DNA of 48,966 nt. It comes from Parachlamydiaceae bacterium (GTDB lineage: Bacteria > Chlamydiota > Chlamydiia > Chlamydiales > Parachlamydiaceae). The position numbers and the translations under genes are program-made. This document shows, piece by piece, positions 42,154 through 48,966 of the stretch (positions within the stretch are counted from its first letter, which is position 1; every line of letters begins with the position of its first letter). The notes beneath the pieces were generated by a model that worked only from the letters and a program-made list of their open reading frames with translations, was not told where the DNA came from and did not search any database. Where the stretch lies: positions 1 to 48,966 of the forward strand of contig JACDHD010000013.1 in NCBI GenBank assembly GCA_013821265.1, read 5' to 3'.

Positions 42154-42861
42154 TTACTTTTTTACAGAAAGGAAGTCCTTGGCTAATTCAGAGGCTTGTT
42201 TGCTCAAAAGAATACTTTTGTGTCCTTGCTTGATGATTACGTGCTGGTGTGGAGTGGTAAGGTATGTTTCTTCTACAGCTACAGTGCCATCATTTTCTCC
42301 AGGAATTAATACATTAAGACTGAAATTTCCTGCAATAACCATCACTTCCATTGTGTCGGGAAATTGGCCTAGATGTTCAAAGTCGCGTTCGGTCATTAAT
42401 TCTTTACCTGACTGATCTCTACCGATGTAATTAGCTAAAGAAAACTCAGCGATCATTCGACCCCACACAGCGCCTTGGTTGGGCGGAGCCAACAAAACTG
42501 CTCTACCGACTTTAGCTTCTAGGGGGCAGTCTGGGTGGTTTAGGCCGGCGCGCAGGATGAGGCCACCCATCGAGTGCGTTAGGAAGTTGATTGGTTTTCC
42601 TGGATTCTGTACTGCTTCTTCTTGCAACTGTCGGACAAGGTCTTCTGCATGCTCTTGGATCTTTTTATCCCTGCTAGCATATCCCCAGTGGGAGATTGAC
42701 ATCTGCTCTTTTTCAAGCGGTTTTACCAAAAAGTACATATTCCATGGTGAGCCGAAGAACCCGTGAATAGTAATCAATTTCTCATTTTTCAGGGTTGTAG
42801 CATAGGCTACAGTCGACCATGTGATTAGAAAAAAGCAGAATGTGCGAATGAGTTTAGCCAT
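42154..42861 (-). CDS. Secreted lipase/esterase-like alpha/beta hydrolase
   Basis: 235 residues with a signal peptide (about 1-22, ending VAYA). ITIHGFFGSPWNM holds the oxyanion loop, LTHSMGG the nucleophile Ser, GENDGTV the Asp and QGHKSIL the His, giving a full triad in the order of bacterial triacylglycerol-lipase/PGAP1-like proteins. It is probably exported and acts on lipids or acyl esters. The ATG overlaps the last eight bases of the upstream CC-DPL gene (ATGGCTAA), so translation is coupled and the two products may work together. Confidence 0.88.
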   Translation of the reverse strand: MAKLIRTFCFFLITWSTVAYATTLKNEKLITIHGFFGSPWNMYFLVKPLEKEQMSISHWGYASRDKKIQEHAEDLVRQLQEEAVQNPGKPINFLTHSMGGLILRAGLNHPDCPLEAKVGRAVLLAPPNQGAVWGRMIAEFSLANYIGRDQSGKELMTERDFEHLGQFPDTMEVMVIAGNFSLNVLIPGENDGTVAVEETYLTTPHQHVIIKQGHKSILLSKQASELAKDFLSVKK

Positions 42862-44179
42862 TTGATTCCCTTGCGACTATTTCGGATAATAACTTTTTCA
42901 GAAATTCCTTTCCGGCTTTAGCCTGTGCATTTGCATCTAGGATAGTTTGTGGGATTGGAAACTCACATCTTCTTAGCAACTCTGTAGCTCCGAGAAGTTT
43001 TCCTTTTAAACCAAAGGAAATTTGGGCTGCTGCGAGCTCAAGTCCCTCTCTTTTGGTTTGAAGTTTAGCCATACTTCCAAAAATTTCAAAAATTGCAATG
43101 ACATAAGGAATTTTTGGCACGTTAGGATCTTTAAAATGCTGGCCTTCTTGGATAGTGTGTATGGCGGGAAGTAGCTTTAACATCTCGAATAAATCAAACC
43201 TGCTTTCGGATAAATATGAGAGTTCCAATTCGGGTAAATTTTGTGTAGGGCTATTGATACAACTTCTTACAGCATTGAATAATGCCGCGTGCGCTTCGCT
43301 GTTCTGTTCTTTTCTATTCGTTTCAAAGTCTGAAATTATTTGTAATAGGCGAGCGACGGATTCTTGCTTCCTTTGCTGCGCTCCTGAGTAGTGCTGAGAC
43401 CCTAAAAGAGTTAACAGATTAATACGCATATCTTGTGGGAGATTCTCAAAAATTGCTATTTGGACGCTAGGACTCGCCTCTACCAATTTTGTTAATTGCG
43501 TTGGGTCTGCCTCTAATGCAATGTAGGCAAGAATGGCGCGATTTTCGGCACAGGCTCGTGTTGGGCCTTGTTCACAAATATCTCTTCCTGAGGCGATATC
43601 AATGGCGCTTTTTATCCAAGAAGGGGATGCTAGTTGAAGAGTGCTGTCAGCTATATTCTCGACAAGAGGCTGTAAGGAAGGTAGGATTCTTAAAGAAAGG
43701 TTAAAGGCACGCTCTTGATTGGAACGAAAAGGTGATTGCAATTCTTGTTTAACGGCACGCTCTTCTGCAGCTTTAGCATGCATTCTTTTTAGAGTGTTTA
43801 GCAGATGTCTTTTATCGTTTAAAGACAAACAACGAAATAATTTATTAATTCGTTTTGGATCGGTGGCTCCAGCGCGATACAACTTTAATAATGCAGTTCT
43901 ATCAAAATCAGAATCCGGGCATACTGTGCCATCTTTATTAATAAGAGCAAGTTGAGATTCTTTTAACCAATAGATGTTTTCGAGAGATAGTCGATGGAAA
44001 TTTTTTGCTATGTACTCAGGACTGAGACATCTCATCCTTATGGCAATGATTAGGTTTACAAGGGTTTTTAGGCAATGTCCAATCCACTGATGGATGGCGC
44101 ATTTGGATCTAGGTCTGTTTAAAACAGGATCGTACATTGTTAAAGGATCGCAGCAACGTCTAGCAGGTGTTGTTGTCAT
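42854..44179 (-). CDS. CC-DPL family paralog 4
   Basis: 441 residues, the longest of the family: MTTTPARRCCDPLTMYDPVLNRP. The conserved block CAIHQWIGHCLKTLVNLIIAIRMRC corresponds to the WIGHLLKFLV segment of paralog 1, followed by NFHRLSLENIYWLKESQLALI. The C-terminal LLRRCEFPIPQTIL...AKAGKEFLKKLLSEI block is shared with the degraded copy at 45663. TTGGAG precedes the ATG. It overlaps the lipase gene at its end. Unlike copies 1 and 3 its C terminus is intact. Function unknown. Confidence 0.8.
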   Translation of the reverse strand: MTTTPARRCCDPLTMYDPVLNRPRSKCAIHQWIGHCLKTLVNLIIAIRMRCLSPEYIAKNFHRLSLENIYWLKESQLALINKDGTVCPDSDFDRTALLKLYRAGATDPKRINKLFRCLSLNDKRHLLNTLKRMHAKAAEERAVKQELQSPFRSNQERAFNLSLRILPSLQPLVENIADSTLQLASPSWIKSAIDIASGRDICEQGPTRACAENRAILAYIALEADPTQLTKLVEASPSVQIAIFENLPQDMRINLLTLLGSQHYSGAQQRKQESVARLLQIISDFETNRKEQNSEAHAALFNAVRSCINSPTQNLPELELSYLSESRFDLFEMLKLLPAIHTIQEGQHFKDPNVPKIPYVIAIFEIFGSMAKLQTKREGLELAAAQISFGLKGKLLGATELLRRCEFPIPQTILDANAQAKAGKEFLKKLLSEIVARESNG

Positions 44180-44346
44180 AAAAACTCCAATTTAATAAAT
44201 TAAAAGAAGATAATAAGAAATAAATTAATAGCTGTCAACATTAAGATTAGAGGAATGAGAACACTAGCAAAAAATTAATGAGAGTCTCTTTACAAGAACA
44301 GATTGATTTGATACATTTCTGCCGAAATTTCACAGGAGATAAACAG

Positions 44347-44910
44347 ATGAAGCAAGTGTTTGGTTTTTTTGTAATGAGTGTCCTGTTTTTTAATCATCTA
44401 TTTTCAGAGGAGAGTACCCAAATGACAGCAGCAGAACGTCCTGTGGTTGTAATCGAAACCACACAAGGATCTTTTGAAGTGACCTTGAATCCAAGCGTTG
44501 CACCAAAAGCAGTAGAAAACTTTTTGACTTTGGCAGAGAGCAAGTATTATGACGGAACAGTGTTTCACAGAGTCATTAAAGACTTCATGATCCAGGGTGG
44601 CGATCCATCTGGTACAGGTGCTGGAGGGCAATCAAAGTGGGGTCAACCCTTTGAAGATGAGTTTAATGTATCAGTTAAATTTGACCGTCCAGGGCTATTT
44701 GCGATGGCGAATCGTGGTCCAAAGACAAATGGAAGCCAATTTTTTATTACAACGATCCCGACTCCATGGCTGAACCAAAAGCACACAATTTTTGGGGAAG
44801 TGACAAAGGGGTACGATATTGTTCAAAAAATTGAAGCTACACGTATAGGACCTCAGGACCGTCCTATGGAGCAGCAAAAGATCGTCAAGATTACCGTCAA
44901 AAAGAAATAA
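44347..44910 (+). CDS. Peptidyl-prolyl cis-trans isomerase, cyclophilin type, exported
   Basis: 187 residues from the ATG at 44347, which has CAGGAG upstream; an open frame from 44278 lacks one. A signal peptide (MKQVFGFFVMSVLFFNHLFS) directs it to the periplasm. Cyclophilin motifs: YYDGTVFHRVIKDFMIQGGDP (catalytic Arg in FHRV), FAMANRGPKTNGSQFFIT and LNQKHTIFGEV (Trp of the ligand pocket is His here). It catalyses prolyl isomerisation in exported proteins. It is monocistronic and is followed by a family E element. Confidence 0.94.
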   Translation: MKQVFGFFVMSVLFFNHLFSEESTQMTAAERPVVVIETTQGSFEVTLNPSVAPKAVENFLTLAESKYYDGTVFHRVIKDFMIQGGDPSGTGAGGQSKWGQPFEDEFNVSVKFDRPGLFAMANRGPKTNGSQFFITTIPTPWLNQKHTIFGEVTKGYDIVQKIEATRIGPQDRPMEQQKIVKITVKKK

Positions 44911-44924
44911 TTCTGTTTTCTATT

Positions 44925-45006
44925 AACATCGGCTTGCCGATGCTCTTCGCTTTTGGAGTGCGGGACCTTGGTCCCGCTTTCATAAACATCGGCTTGCCGA
45001 TGTTTA
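44925..45006. repeat. Family E pair upstream of the RAYT gene
   Basis: AACATCGGCTTGCCGATG occurs twice, separated by TTCGCTTTTGGAGTGCGGG and the ACCTTGGT-centred GCGGGACC...GGTCCCGC palindrome. It ends 15 bases before the RAYT start. Confidence 0.88.
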
Positions 45007-45021
45007 ACTTTAGGTACCTGA

Positions 45022-45558
45022 ATGAAATACTGGCCACATGCTCCTTATCATTCATTTAATGAAGCTGGAACCTATATGGTAACAGGGTCAACCTTCAATA
45101 AGGAATTATTTTTCAAAAAAGAAAATGAATTAGACTTGCTCCATGATTTATTGTTAGAACTTGCAGAAAAGTATCAATGGAAATTAGAGGCATGGGCGAT
45201 ATTCCCGAATCACTATCACTTTCTAGCTCAATCGTCTCAAGACTCAGCGTCCTTAAGAAAATTTCTTAGACATTTGCATTCTTCATCTGCAAGAGCATTG
45301 AATAAAATTCATAATACTCCCGGGAGAACAGTTTGGTATCAGTTTTGGGATTCAAGGATTACATATCAACGATCTTATTTGGTACGTCTTAATTATGTCA
45401 TGCAGAATCCTGTGAGACACAAGGTAGTAGCTCCGGGTGAAGAATATCGTTGGTGTTCTGCTAGTTGGTTTGCAAAGAACGCGACAAAAGGTTATCGAGA
45501 GACAATCATGAAGATTAAGTGTGATGATGTTAACATAATAGATGATTTTGAATTGTAA
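45022..45558 (+). CDS. REP-associated tyrosine transposase (RAYT, Y1_Tnp/TnpA_REP)
   Basis: 178 residues. The HUH motif is in FPNHYHFLAQ and the catalytic Tyr is in LNYVMQNPVRH. The N terminus YMVTGSTFNKELFF and the helical LLELAEKYQWKLEAWAI segment are usual for the family. RAYTs nick REP hairpins and are credited with spreading them. This gene is flanked on both sides by family E repeats, found in several other places in the window. The gene appears intact. No partner transposon genes and no IS200-type ends are present. Confidence 0.92.
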   Translation: MKYWPHAPYHSFNEAGTYMVTGSTFNKELFFKKENELDLLHDLLLELAEKYQWKLEAWAIFPNHYHFLAQSSQDSASLRKFLRHLHSSSARALNKIHNTPGRTVWYQFWDSRITYQRSYLVRLNYVMQNPVRHKVVAPGEEYRWCSASWFAKNATKGYRETIMKIKCDDVNIIDDFEL

Positions 45559-45569
45559 AGAAAAACCTA

Positions 45570-45660
45570 GAACATCGGCAAGCCGATGTTTATGAAAGCG
45601 GGACCAAGGTCCCGCACTCCAAAAGCGAAGAACATCGGCTTGCCGATGTTTATGAAAGCG
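45570..45660. repeat. Family E pair downstream of the RAYT gene
   Basis: GAACATCGGCAAGCCGATG, then AAGCGGGACCAAGGTCCCGC, ACTCCAAAAGCGAAG and AACATCGGCTTGCCGATG. The arrangement mirrors 44925-45006. It runs into the end of the degraded CC-DPL gene. Confidence 0.88.
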
Positions 45661-45662
45661 AA

Positions 45663-46486
45663 TTAGCTTTTAGCTTCGGATGTTTTTTGTGTCAGCAACC
45701 TAGCTAAGCCTGCATGAGCAGGTTTCTCTGTGGTGAACTTCTCATGTAACCATTTGTCATATGGGTTGTCTTTCTGCCAGCTTGAGATAACGCGTTCTGC
45801 CAAGTAGGTTCTGAAATCTCTTAATCCATTTCTTTTGAGAGAAACAAAATCGCACTTGTTTAAAAGTGCAAAAAATTGTGGCTGAGAGAGGTTTTCAATA
45901 AATTGAACAGCTACTCCCTTTTCCTTGGCAAATAATGCTGCTAAAACGTCTTCCGAGAAATCGTCATCACTACATGTTTTAAGTATTTCACGTAAGAATT
46001 CGGCATGTATGAAGTAAGGCCCTTCTTTCTTTGCAAGAAGAGCTCTTTTACCAAATTGGAGAGCAAATTCTAAAAGGAATTGTTGCCCTACTTTTGCCTG
46101 CGGACTGCTCTCCAATAGCTGTTGGTCTATAGGGAAGTTAGCCTTTTTATATAGCGCAAATGCATCCCAAAATGTAGAAGTTGCACTCCATTCTTTTCGA
46201 AGAACCGACTTTTCTTGATCTGATTTTTTTCCCAAGATTGCAAGTAGAGCTACAGCATATGGCGCGGCACTTGCGTCCCCAGTTTCATAACCATTTGATT
46301 TTGGTAACAGTTTTAAAATGATTGTTGAGCCAAAAGAGTCCTCCAATAACTTGAAATGGGACAAATACAATTCAAAAAAGTTTTCAGTACGACTGAGGAC
46401 GTTGACTAAATCATCTACTGTTGTGGGATTGTCACGCGCTGTGTCAAAGGATCACAGCCACAACGTCTAGCAGGTGTTGTTGTCAC
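45663..46486 (-). pseudogene. CC-DPL family copy 5, internally deleted and frameshifted
   Basis: The beginning of a family member is visible: GGAG, then a GTG codon and TTTPARRCGCDPLTQR, matching paralog 4. After codon 17 the sequence jumps to a region that matches the C-terminal half, in another frame. That frame reads from about 46445 (ARDNPTTVDDLVNVLSRTENFFE) through LKLLPKSN, PYAVALLAILGKKS and KKANFPIDQQLLESSPQAKVGQQFL, then an extra 120-residue C-terminal part. A product of 235 residues from a TTG codon at 46370 is possible. About half the family length is missing. Confidence 0.78.
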
Positions 46487-46562
46487 AAAAACTCCAGGTA
46501 GTTAAATTAAAGATGTTAAGAATTATATTAAAATTAGTTGTAAGTTGCAACATATATTCTTA

Positions 46563-46591
46563 GTGACATCGGCAAGCCCCCGCACTCCAAA
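46563..46591. repeat. Family E remnant
   Basis: TGACATCGGCAAGCCCCCGC is followed by ACTCCAAATT, a unit with its centre deleted. It lies just after the 3' end of the dus gene. Confidence 0.7.
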
Positions 46592-46603
46592 TTAGGAAGA
46601 GCT

Positions 46604-47572
46604 TTATCGATTCTTTAGTATAGGAATAGAAAAATTTAAGAAGCTATTGAGATCTTGGTAAGTAGTGGTGAGCACTGTGTTGCGCTTTTCTAATAGTTCT
46701 GGAGAACTTTTGAAAAGAAAACCCATCAGCTGTTTCATTTTGCCAACTTTCGTTTTTTCCGGCATATCAACAGGCATTTCATTTTGATAGACATCTAAAT
46801 AACGCTTAAAATTGTCCCATTGAGGTACATAGCTAATGTTTGCAAAGTGTGCTTTGATCTGATGGAAGATAAAGGGATTGATGACACTCCCGCGTCCGAT
46901 CATTAAGGCATCGCATTTGGTGTGATGGAGCATTCGCATAGCATCTGCAACTGATAAGATATCGCCGTTGCCGACAAGGGGAATGCTTAAAATTGTTTTG
47001 GCTTCGGCAATGAGATCCCAGTTAGCCGGCGGTCCATAGCCCTCCACTTTAGTGCGAGGATGCAGGGTGATGTACTTTACGCCACTCTCTTGAGCTGCCA
47101 ACAAATTTTCTTTAAAGAGGGAGGTGTTGTCATATCCAGATCGCATTTTGAGGGTCACAGGAATTGAAACGGCCTTTACCATAGAGCGTGCGATGTCATG
47201 TAGAGTTTGAGGTTCTTTGAGGAGGCTTGACCCTGCGCCGCGTCCGGTAACGGTATTTGACGGGCAGCCACAATTGAGGTCAATGCGTGGCGCACCCTTT
47301 TTCTCGATTTCAACAGCCATTTCAGCCATTAGGTCGCAGTCGGATCCCATCAGTTGTGCTGCTAAGGGAATGGGGGCGGTTTCCTGTGCTTCGTAAGGTT
47401 TTGCAAGGCTTTTGATGTGCGCGTTAGAGGGCACTCGTAGAAATTCGCGCACCGCTTCATCGAATCCACCGACGGATGCCATCGCTTTGCGAAAGCAGCG
47501 GTCGCCAACTCCTTCCATCGGAGCAAGAATTAAAAAGGGACAGCCATTACTGTCTTTTGGTAAAAGATTCAT
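46604..47572 (-). CDS. dus: tRNA-dihydrouridine synthase
   Basis: 322 residues from the ATG at 47572; a longer frame to 47641 is AT-rich and lacks a site. FMN-binding TIM barrel with ILAPMEGVGDRCFR at the start, QLMGSD, the DLNCGCPSNTVTGRGAGSSLL motif with the catalytic Cys (CGCP), TLKMRSGYD, ITLHPRT and IGRGSVINPFIF. It reduces uridines in the tRNA D-loop using NADPH. The subfamily (A, B or C) is not decided; the C-terminal helical domain is shorter than in DusB. Divergent from the Nudix gene with 80 bases between starts. Confidence 0.94.
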   Translation of the reverse strand: MNLLPKDSNGCPFLILAPMEGVGDRCFRKAMASVGGFDEAVREFLRVPSNAHIKSLAKPYEAQETAPIPLAAQLMGSDCDLMAEMAVEIEKKGAPRIDLNCGCPSNTVTGRGAGSSLLKEPQTLHDIARSMVKAVSIPVTLKMRSGYDNTSLFKENLLAAQESGVKYITLHPRTKVEGYGPPANWDLIAEAKTILSIPLVGNGDILSVADAMRMLHHTKCDALMIGRGSVINPFIFHQIKAHFANISYVPQWDNFKRYLDVYQNEMPVDMPEKTKVGKMKQLMGFLFKSSPELLEKRNTVLTTTYQDLNSFLNFSIPILKNR

Positions 47573-47652
47573 GGTAAAATGATATATCCCTTGCTCTTTA
47601 ATTAAAAGATTAGAGAAATTTAGAAGGAAAAAATAAACCATTAAGGTGAACG

Positions 47653-48393
47653 ATGAAAAGATTTATCTCAGCTCTCGCAGTTAGCCTAACATTAACCAGC
47701 CAGTCCTACGCAAGCGCTGGCCCATACGATAATTACCTCTTACTTCTCAAAGAAAATGTAAAAGGTCTAGGATCGGCTGGTAACGCTGCCAAAGGCGAAA
47801 TCGAAATCATCCTCGATCCAGCAATCATGTCAAAAATCGAATCCACAACTGGCCGCAAAGTGGGAATCGTCCACAGAGACACCTACTGGATCTGGCTCAA
47901 CGATGCTGTTAAATTCCCCAACGGCAAAACAGGTGTCTACGGTCGCCTAGTCTGGATCAATGCCCTCCAAGGCCCCGCAGGCGTCGCTGTCATGCCTGTC
48001 CTCTCAAACGGCAAAATCGTTCTCAACCGCAACTACAGACATGCCACACGCTCATGGGAATATGAACTCCCACGCGGCACCAGCGCCAAAGGCGAGCAAC
48101 CCGAAGTAACAGCCCTCCGCGAAGCTAAAGAAGAAACCGGTATGGACCTAACCGATATCACCCTCCTCGGAACTATGGCCCCAGACACCGGCATGACGAG
48201 TAGCCTAGTACCGGTCTACATGGCCCAAGTTACATCCACAGGCATTGCCACACCAGAAGACTCCGAAGCAATCGCCGGCATCGAAGCCTTCTCCGTCGAA
48301 GAACTCAAAGAAGGTCTCAAACGCGGATACCTCAACGGCATCCCCCTCCGCGATCCCTTCCTAGCTTATGCTCTTCTAAACTCAGGTTTATAA
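47653..48393 (+). CDS. Exported Nudix hydrolase
   Basis: 246 residues. A signal peptide (MKRFISALAVSLTLTSQSYA) is followed by a stretch of about 95 residues of unknown fold, then a Nudix domain with a perfect box GTSAKGEQPEVTALREAKEE TGM (G, Glu, REAKEE, G at the right spacing). WEYELPRG and PDTGMTSS resemble ADP-ribose pyrophosphatases. An exported Nudix enzyme is unusual because its nucleotide substrates are normally cytosolic. Codons are C-rich compared with neighbours. The stop TAA is the first three bases of a family D repeat. Confidence 0.9.
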   Translation: MKRFISALAVSLTLTSQSYASAGPYDNYLLLLKENVKGLGSAGNAAKGEIEIILDPAIMSKIESTTGRKVGIVHRDTYWIWLNDAVKFPNGKTGVYGRLVWINALQGPAGVAVMPVLSNGKIVLNRNYRHATRSWEYELPRGTSAKGEQPEVTALREAKEETGMDLTDITLLGTMAPDTGMTSSLVPVYMAQVTSTGIATPEDSEAIAGIEAFSVEELKEGLKRGYLNGIPLRDPFLAYALLNSGL

Positions 48394-48455
48394 GGGGGCT
48401 CTGCCCCCTTAACCCCCGCAAAAGGGCCGTGGGCCCTCTTGACACCCTTTTGTAG
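48391..48455 (+). repeat. Family D stop-codon repeat at end of the Nudix gene
   Basis: TAAGGGGGCTCTGCCCCCTT, AACCCCCGCAAAAGGG, the GGGCCGTGGGCCC palindrome and TCTTGACACCC. The copy at 2513 has the same order. Confidence 0.85.
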
Positions 48456-48966
48456 TAAATGCAAACGTATGTGCCGCTCGGAACATTCATCAATATAAGA
48501 CCAATGTGTGAAACTGCGTTTCCCTCATTGCCCTTATTTAATAAATATTCAATCCTCACACAGTTGTCTTTAACCAAGGATGACAAAAAGAGTCCTTGCT
48601 CTAGCAGGATTCAGAAGCACAACACCTTTCCTAAACACTAAGTTTATAAAGCAAAATCTATTTTTTGAAGGGATATGAAGGGTGTGTCACTCCAAATATT
48701 TAATTCTCCAACTTGTTGCGAACAATTTTATATATATCCATCCAATTAACATGAAAGGGGGGCATTTATCAGCGTAAGAGGGATTGGCTTCTGGGCTTTC
48801 TTTTAGAAAGGGGAAGATAAGGGAGTTTGAATATTTATCAAAATGAGGCCAATGAAGGGAAACGTAGTTTCCATTCATTGGCTTTATTTTTTTGATGAAT
48901 GTTTCGAGCTATACATACCTTTTACATTTACTACAAAGGGAGTCAAGAGGGCCCACGGCCTTCTTG
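48410..48966. repeat. Long inverted repeat, arms about 130 bp
   Basis: The left arm runs from GGGCCGTGGGCCCTCTTGAC through TTGTAGTAAATG, GAACATTCATCAA and ACTGCGTTTCCCTC to AAATATTCAA (about 48550). The right arm, reversed, runs from the window end through the same landmarks to about 48825. The inner 270 bases show only weak open frames and no gene is called. The element may continue past the window edge. Confidence 0.75.

Noticed and set aside
48687-48878. Open frame of 63 residues on the minus strand
   Set aside because: It lies inside the long inverted repeat, overlaps one arm and has no recognisable start signals.

Overview
The window looks like a chromosomal segment of a chlamydia-related bacterium (Chlamydiota, an environmental or Parachlamydiales-like lineage). 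This assignment is an inference. It rests on the mixture of a tiny Lys/Thr-rich histone-like protein, cysteine-rich exported envelope proteins, a BioY biotin importer, a patatin lipoprotein, small bilobed membrane proteins and lineage-specific paralogous families. No rRNA or tRNA was seen. Genes lie on both strands in short operons, and repeats fill most long gaps.

Layout. 0-2.5 kb: a PksH-like crotonase diverges from bioY and an HSL-type hydrolase. 3.1-8.7 kb: two paralogous unknown proteins, an exported unknown, a DUF2156 protein and a patatin lipoprotein. 9-11 kb: small membrane proteins, including a DUF1328/YtjA-type peptide, and a two-BON-domain exported protein, a stress-envelope-like set. 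11.1-14.5 kb: a non-homologous end-joining cluster (LigD phosphoesterase-ligase, LigD polymerase, Ku) in which a repeat has cut LigD into two frames. 14.6-15.5 kb: an exported protein with in-frame tandem repeats and a Cys-rich tail. 15.8-18.4 kb: release factor RF3 followed by an Rsm22-like methyltransferase. 19.4-25.3 kb: a tripartite RND efflux operon. 25.5-33.5 kb: a PTPMT1-like phosphatase, a TauD-like oxygenase, a small beta-barrel, a LOG-family protein, an ABC-F ATPase and a Cys-rich inverse-autotransporter-like barrel. 33.8-37.9 kb: a BON protein, adenine deaminase, Dps, a 33-residue histone-like peptide and a broken alcohol dehydrogenase. 38-46.5 kb: a family of five paralogs with an N-terminal CC-x-DPL signature, one of them degraded, plus a secreted lipase-like protein, a cyclophilin and a RAYT (REP-associated tyrosine transposase). 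46.6-48.4 kb: a dihydrouridine synthase and an exported Nudix hydrolase.

The most striking layer is the repeat landscape. At least five palindromic families are scattered between genes: (A) hairpins whose arms are tandem GTGCCC/GTGAGC hexamers, with a related B element built on CTTGAT hexamers; (C) CCAGACC/GGTCTGG REP pairs; (D) elements starting TAAGGGG that repeatedly sit exactly at stop codons and supply the stop or last residues of genes, including the broken ligD; (E) GGAGTGCGG...CATCGGCTTGCCGATG elements flanking the RAYT gene on both sides; and a 174-175 bp fold-back MITE nested at the same position inside two D copies. The RAYT plus E repeats form a likely REPtron. The D family looks like a gene-tail element that has modified several C termini and split the NHEJ ligase.

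Family assignments come from recognised motifs, not from searches, and start codons were chosen by Shine-Dalgarno context where possible.
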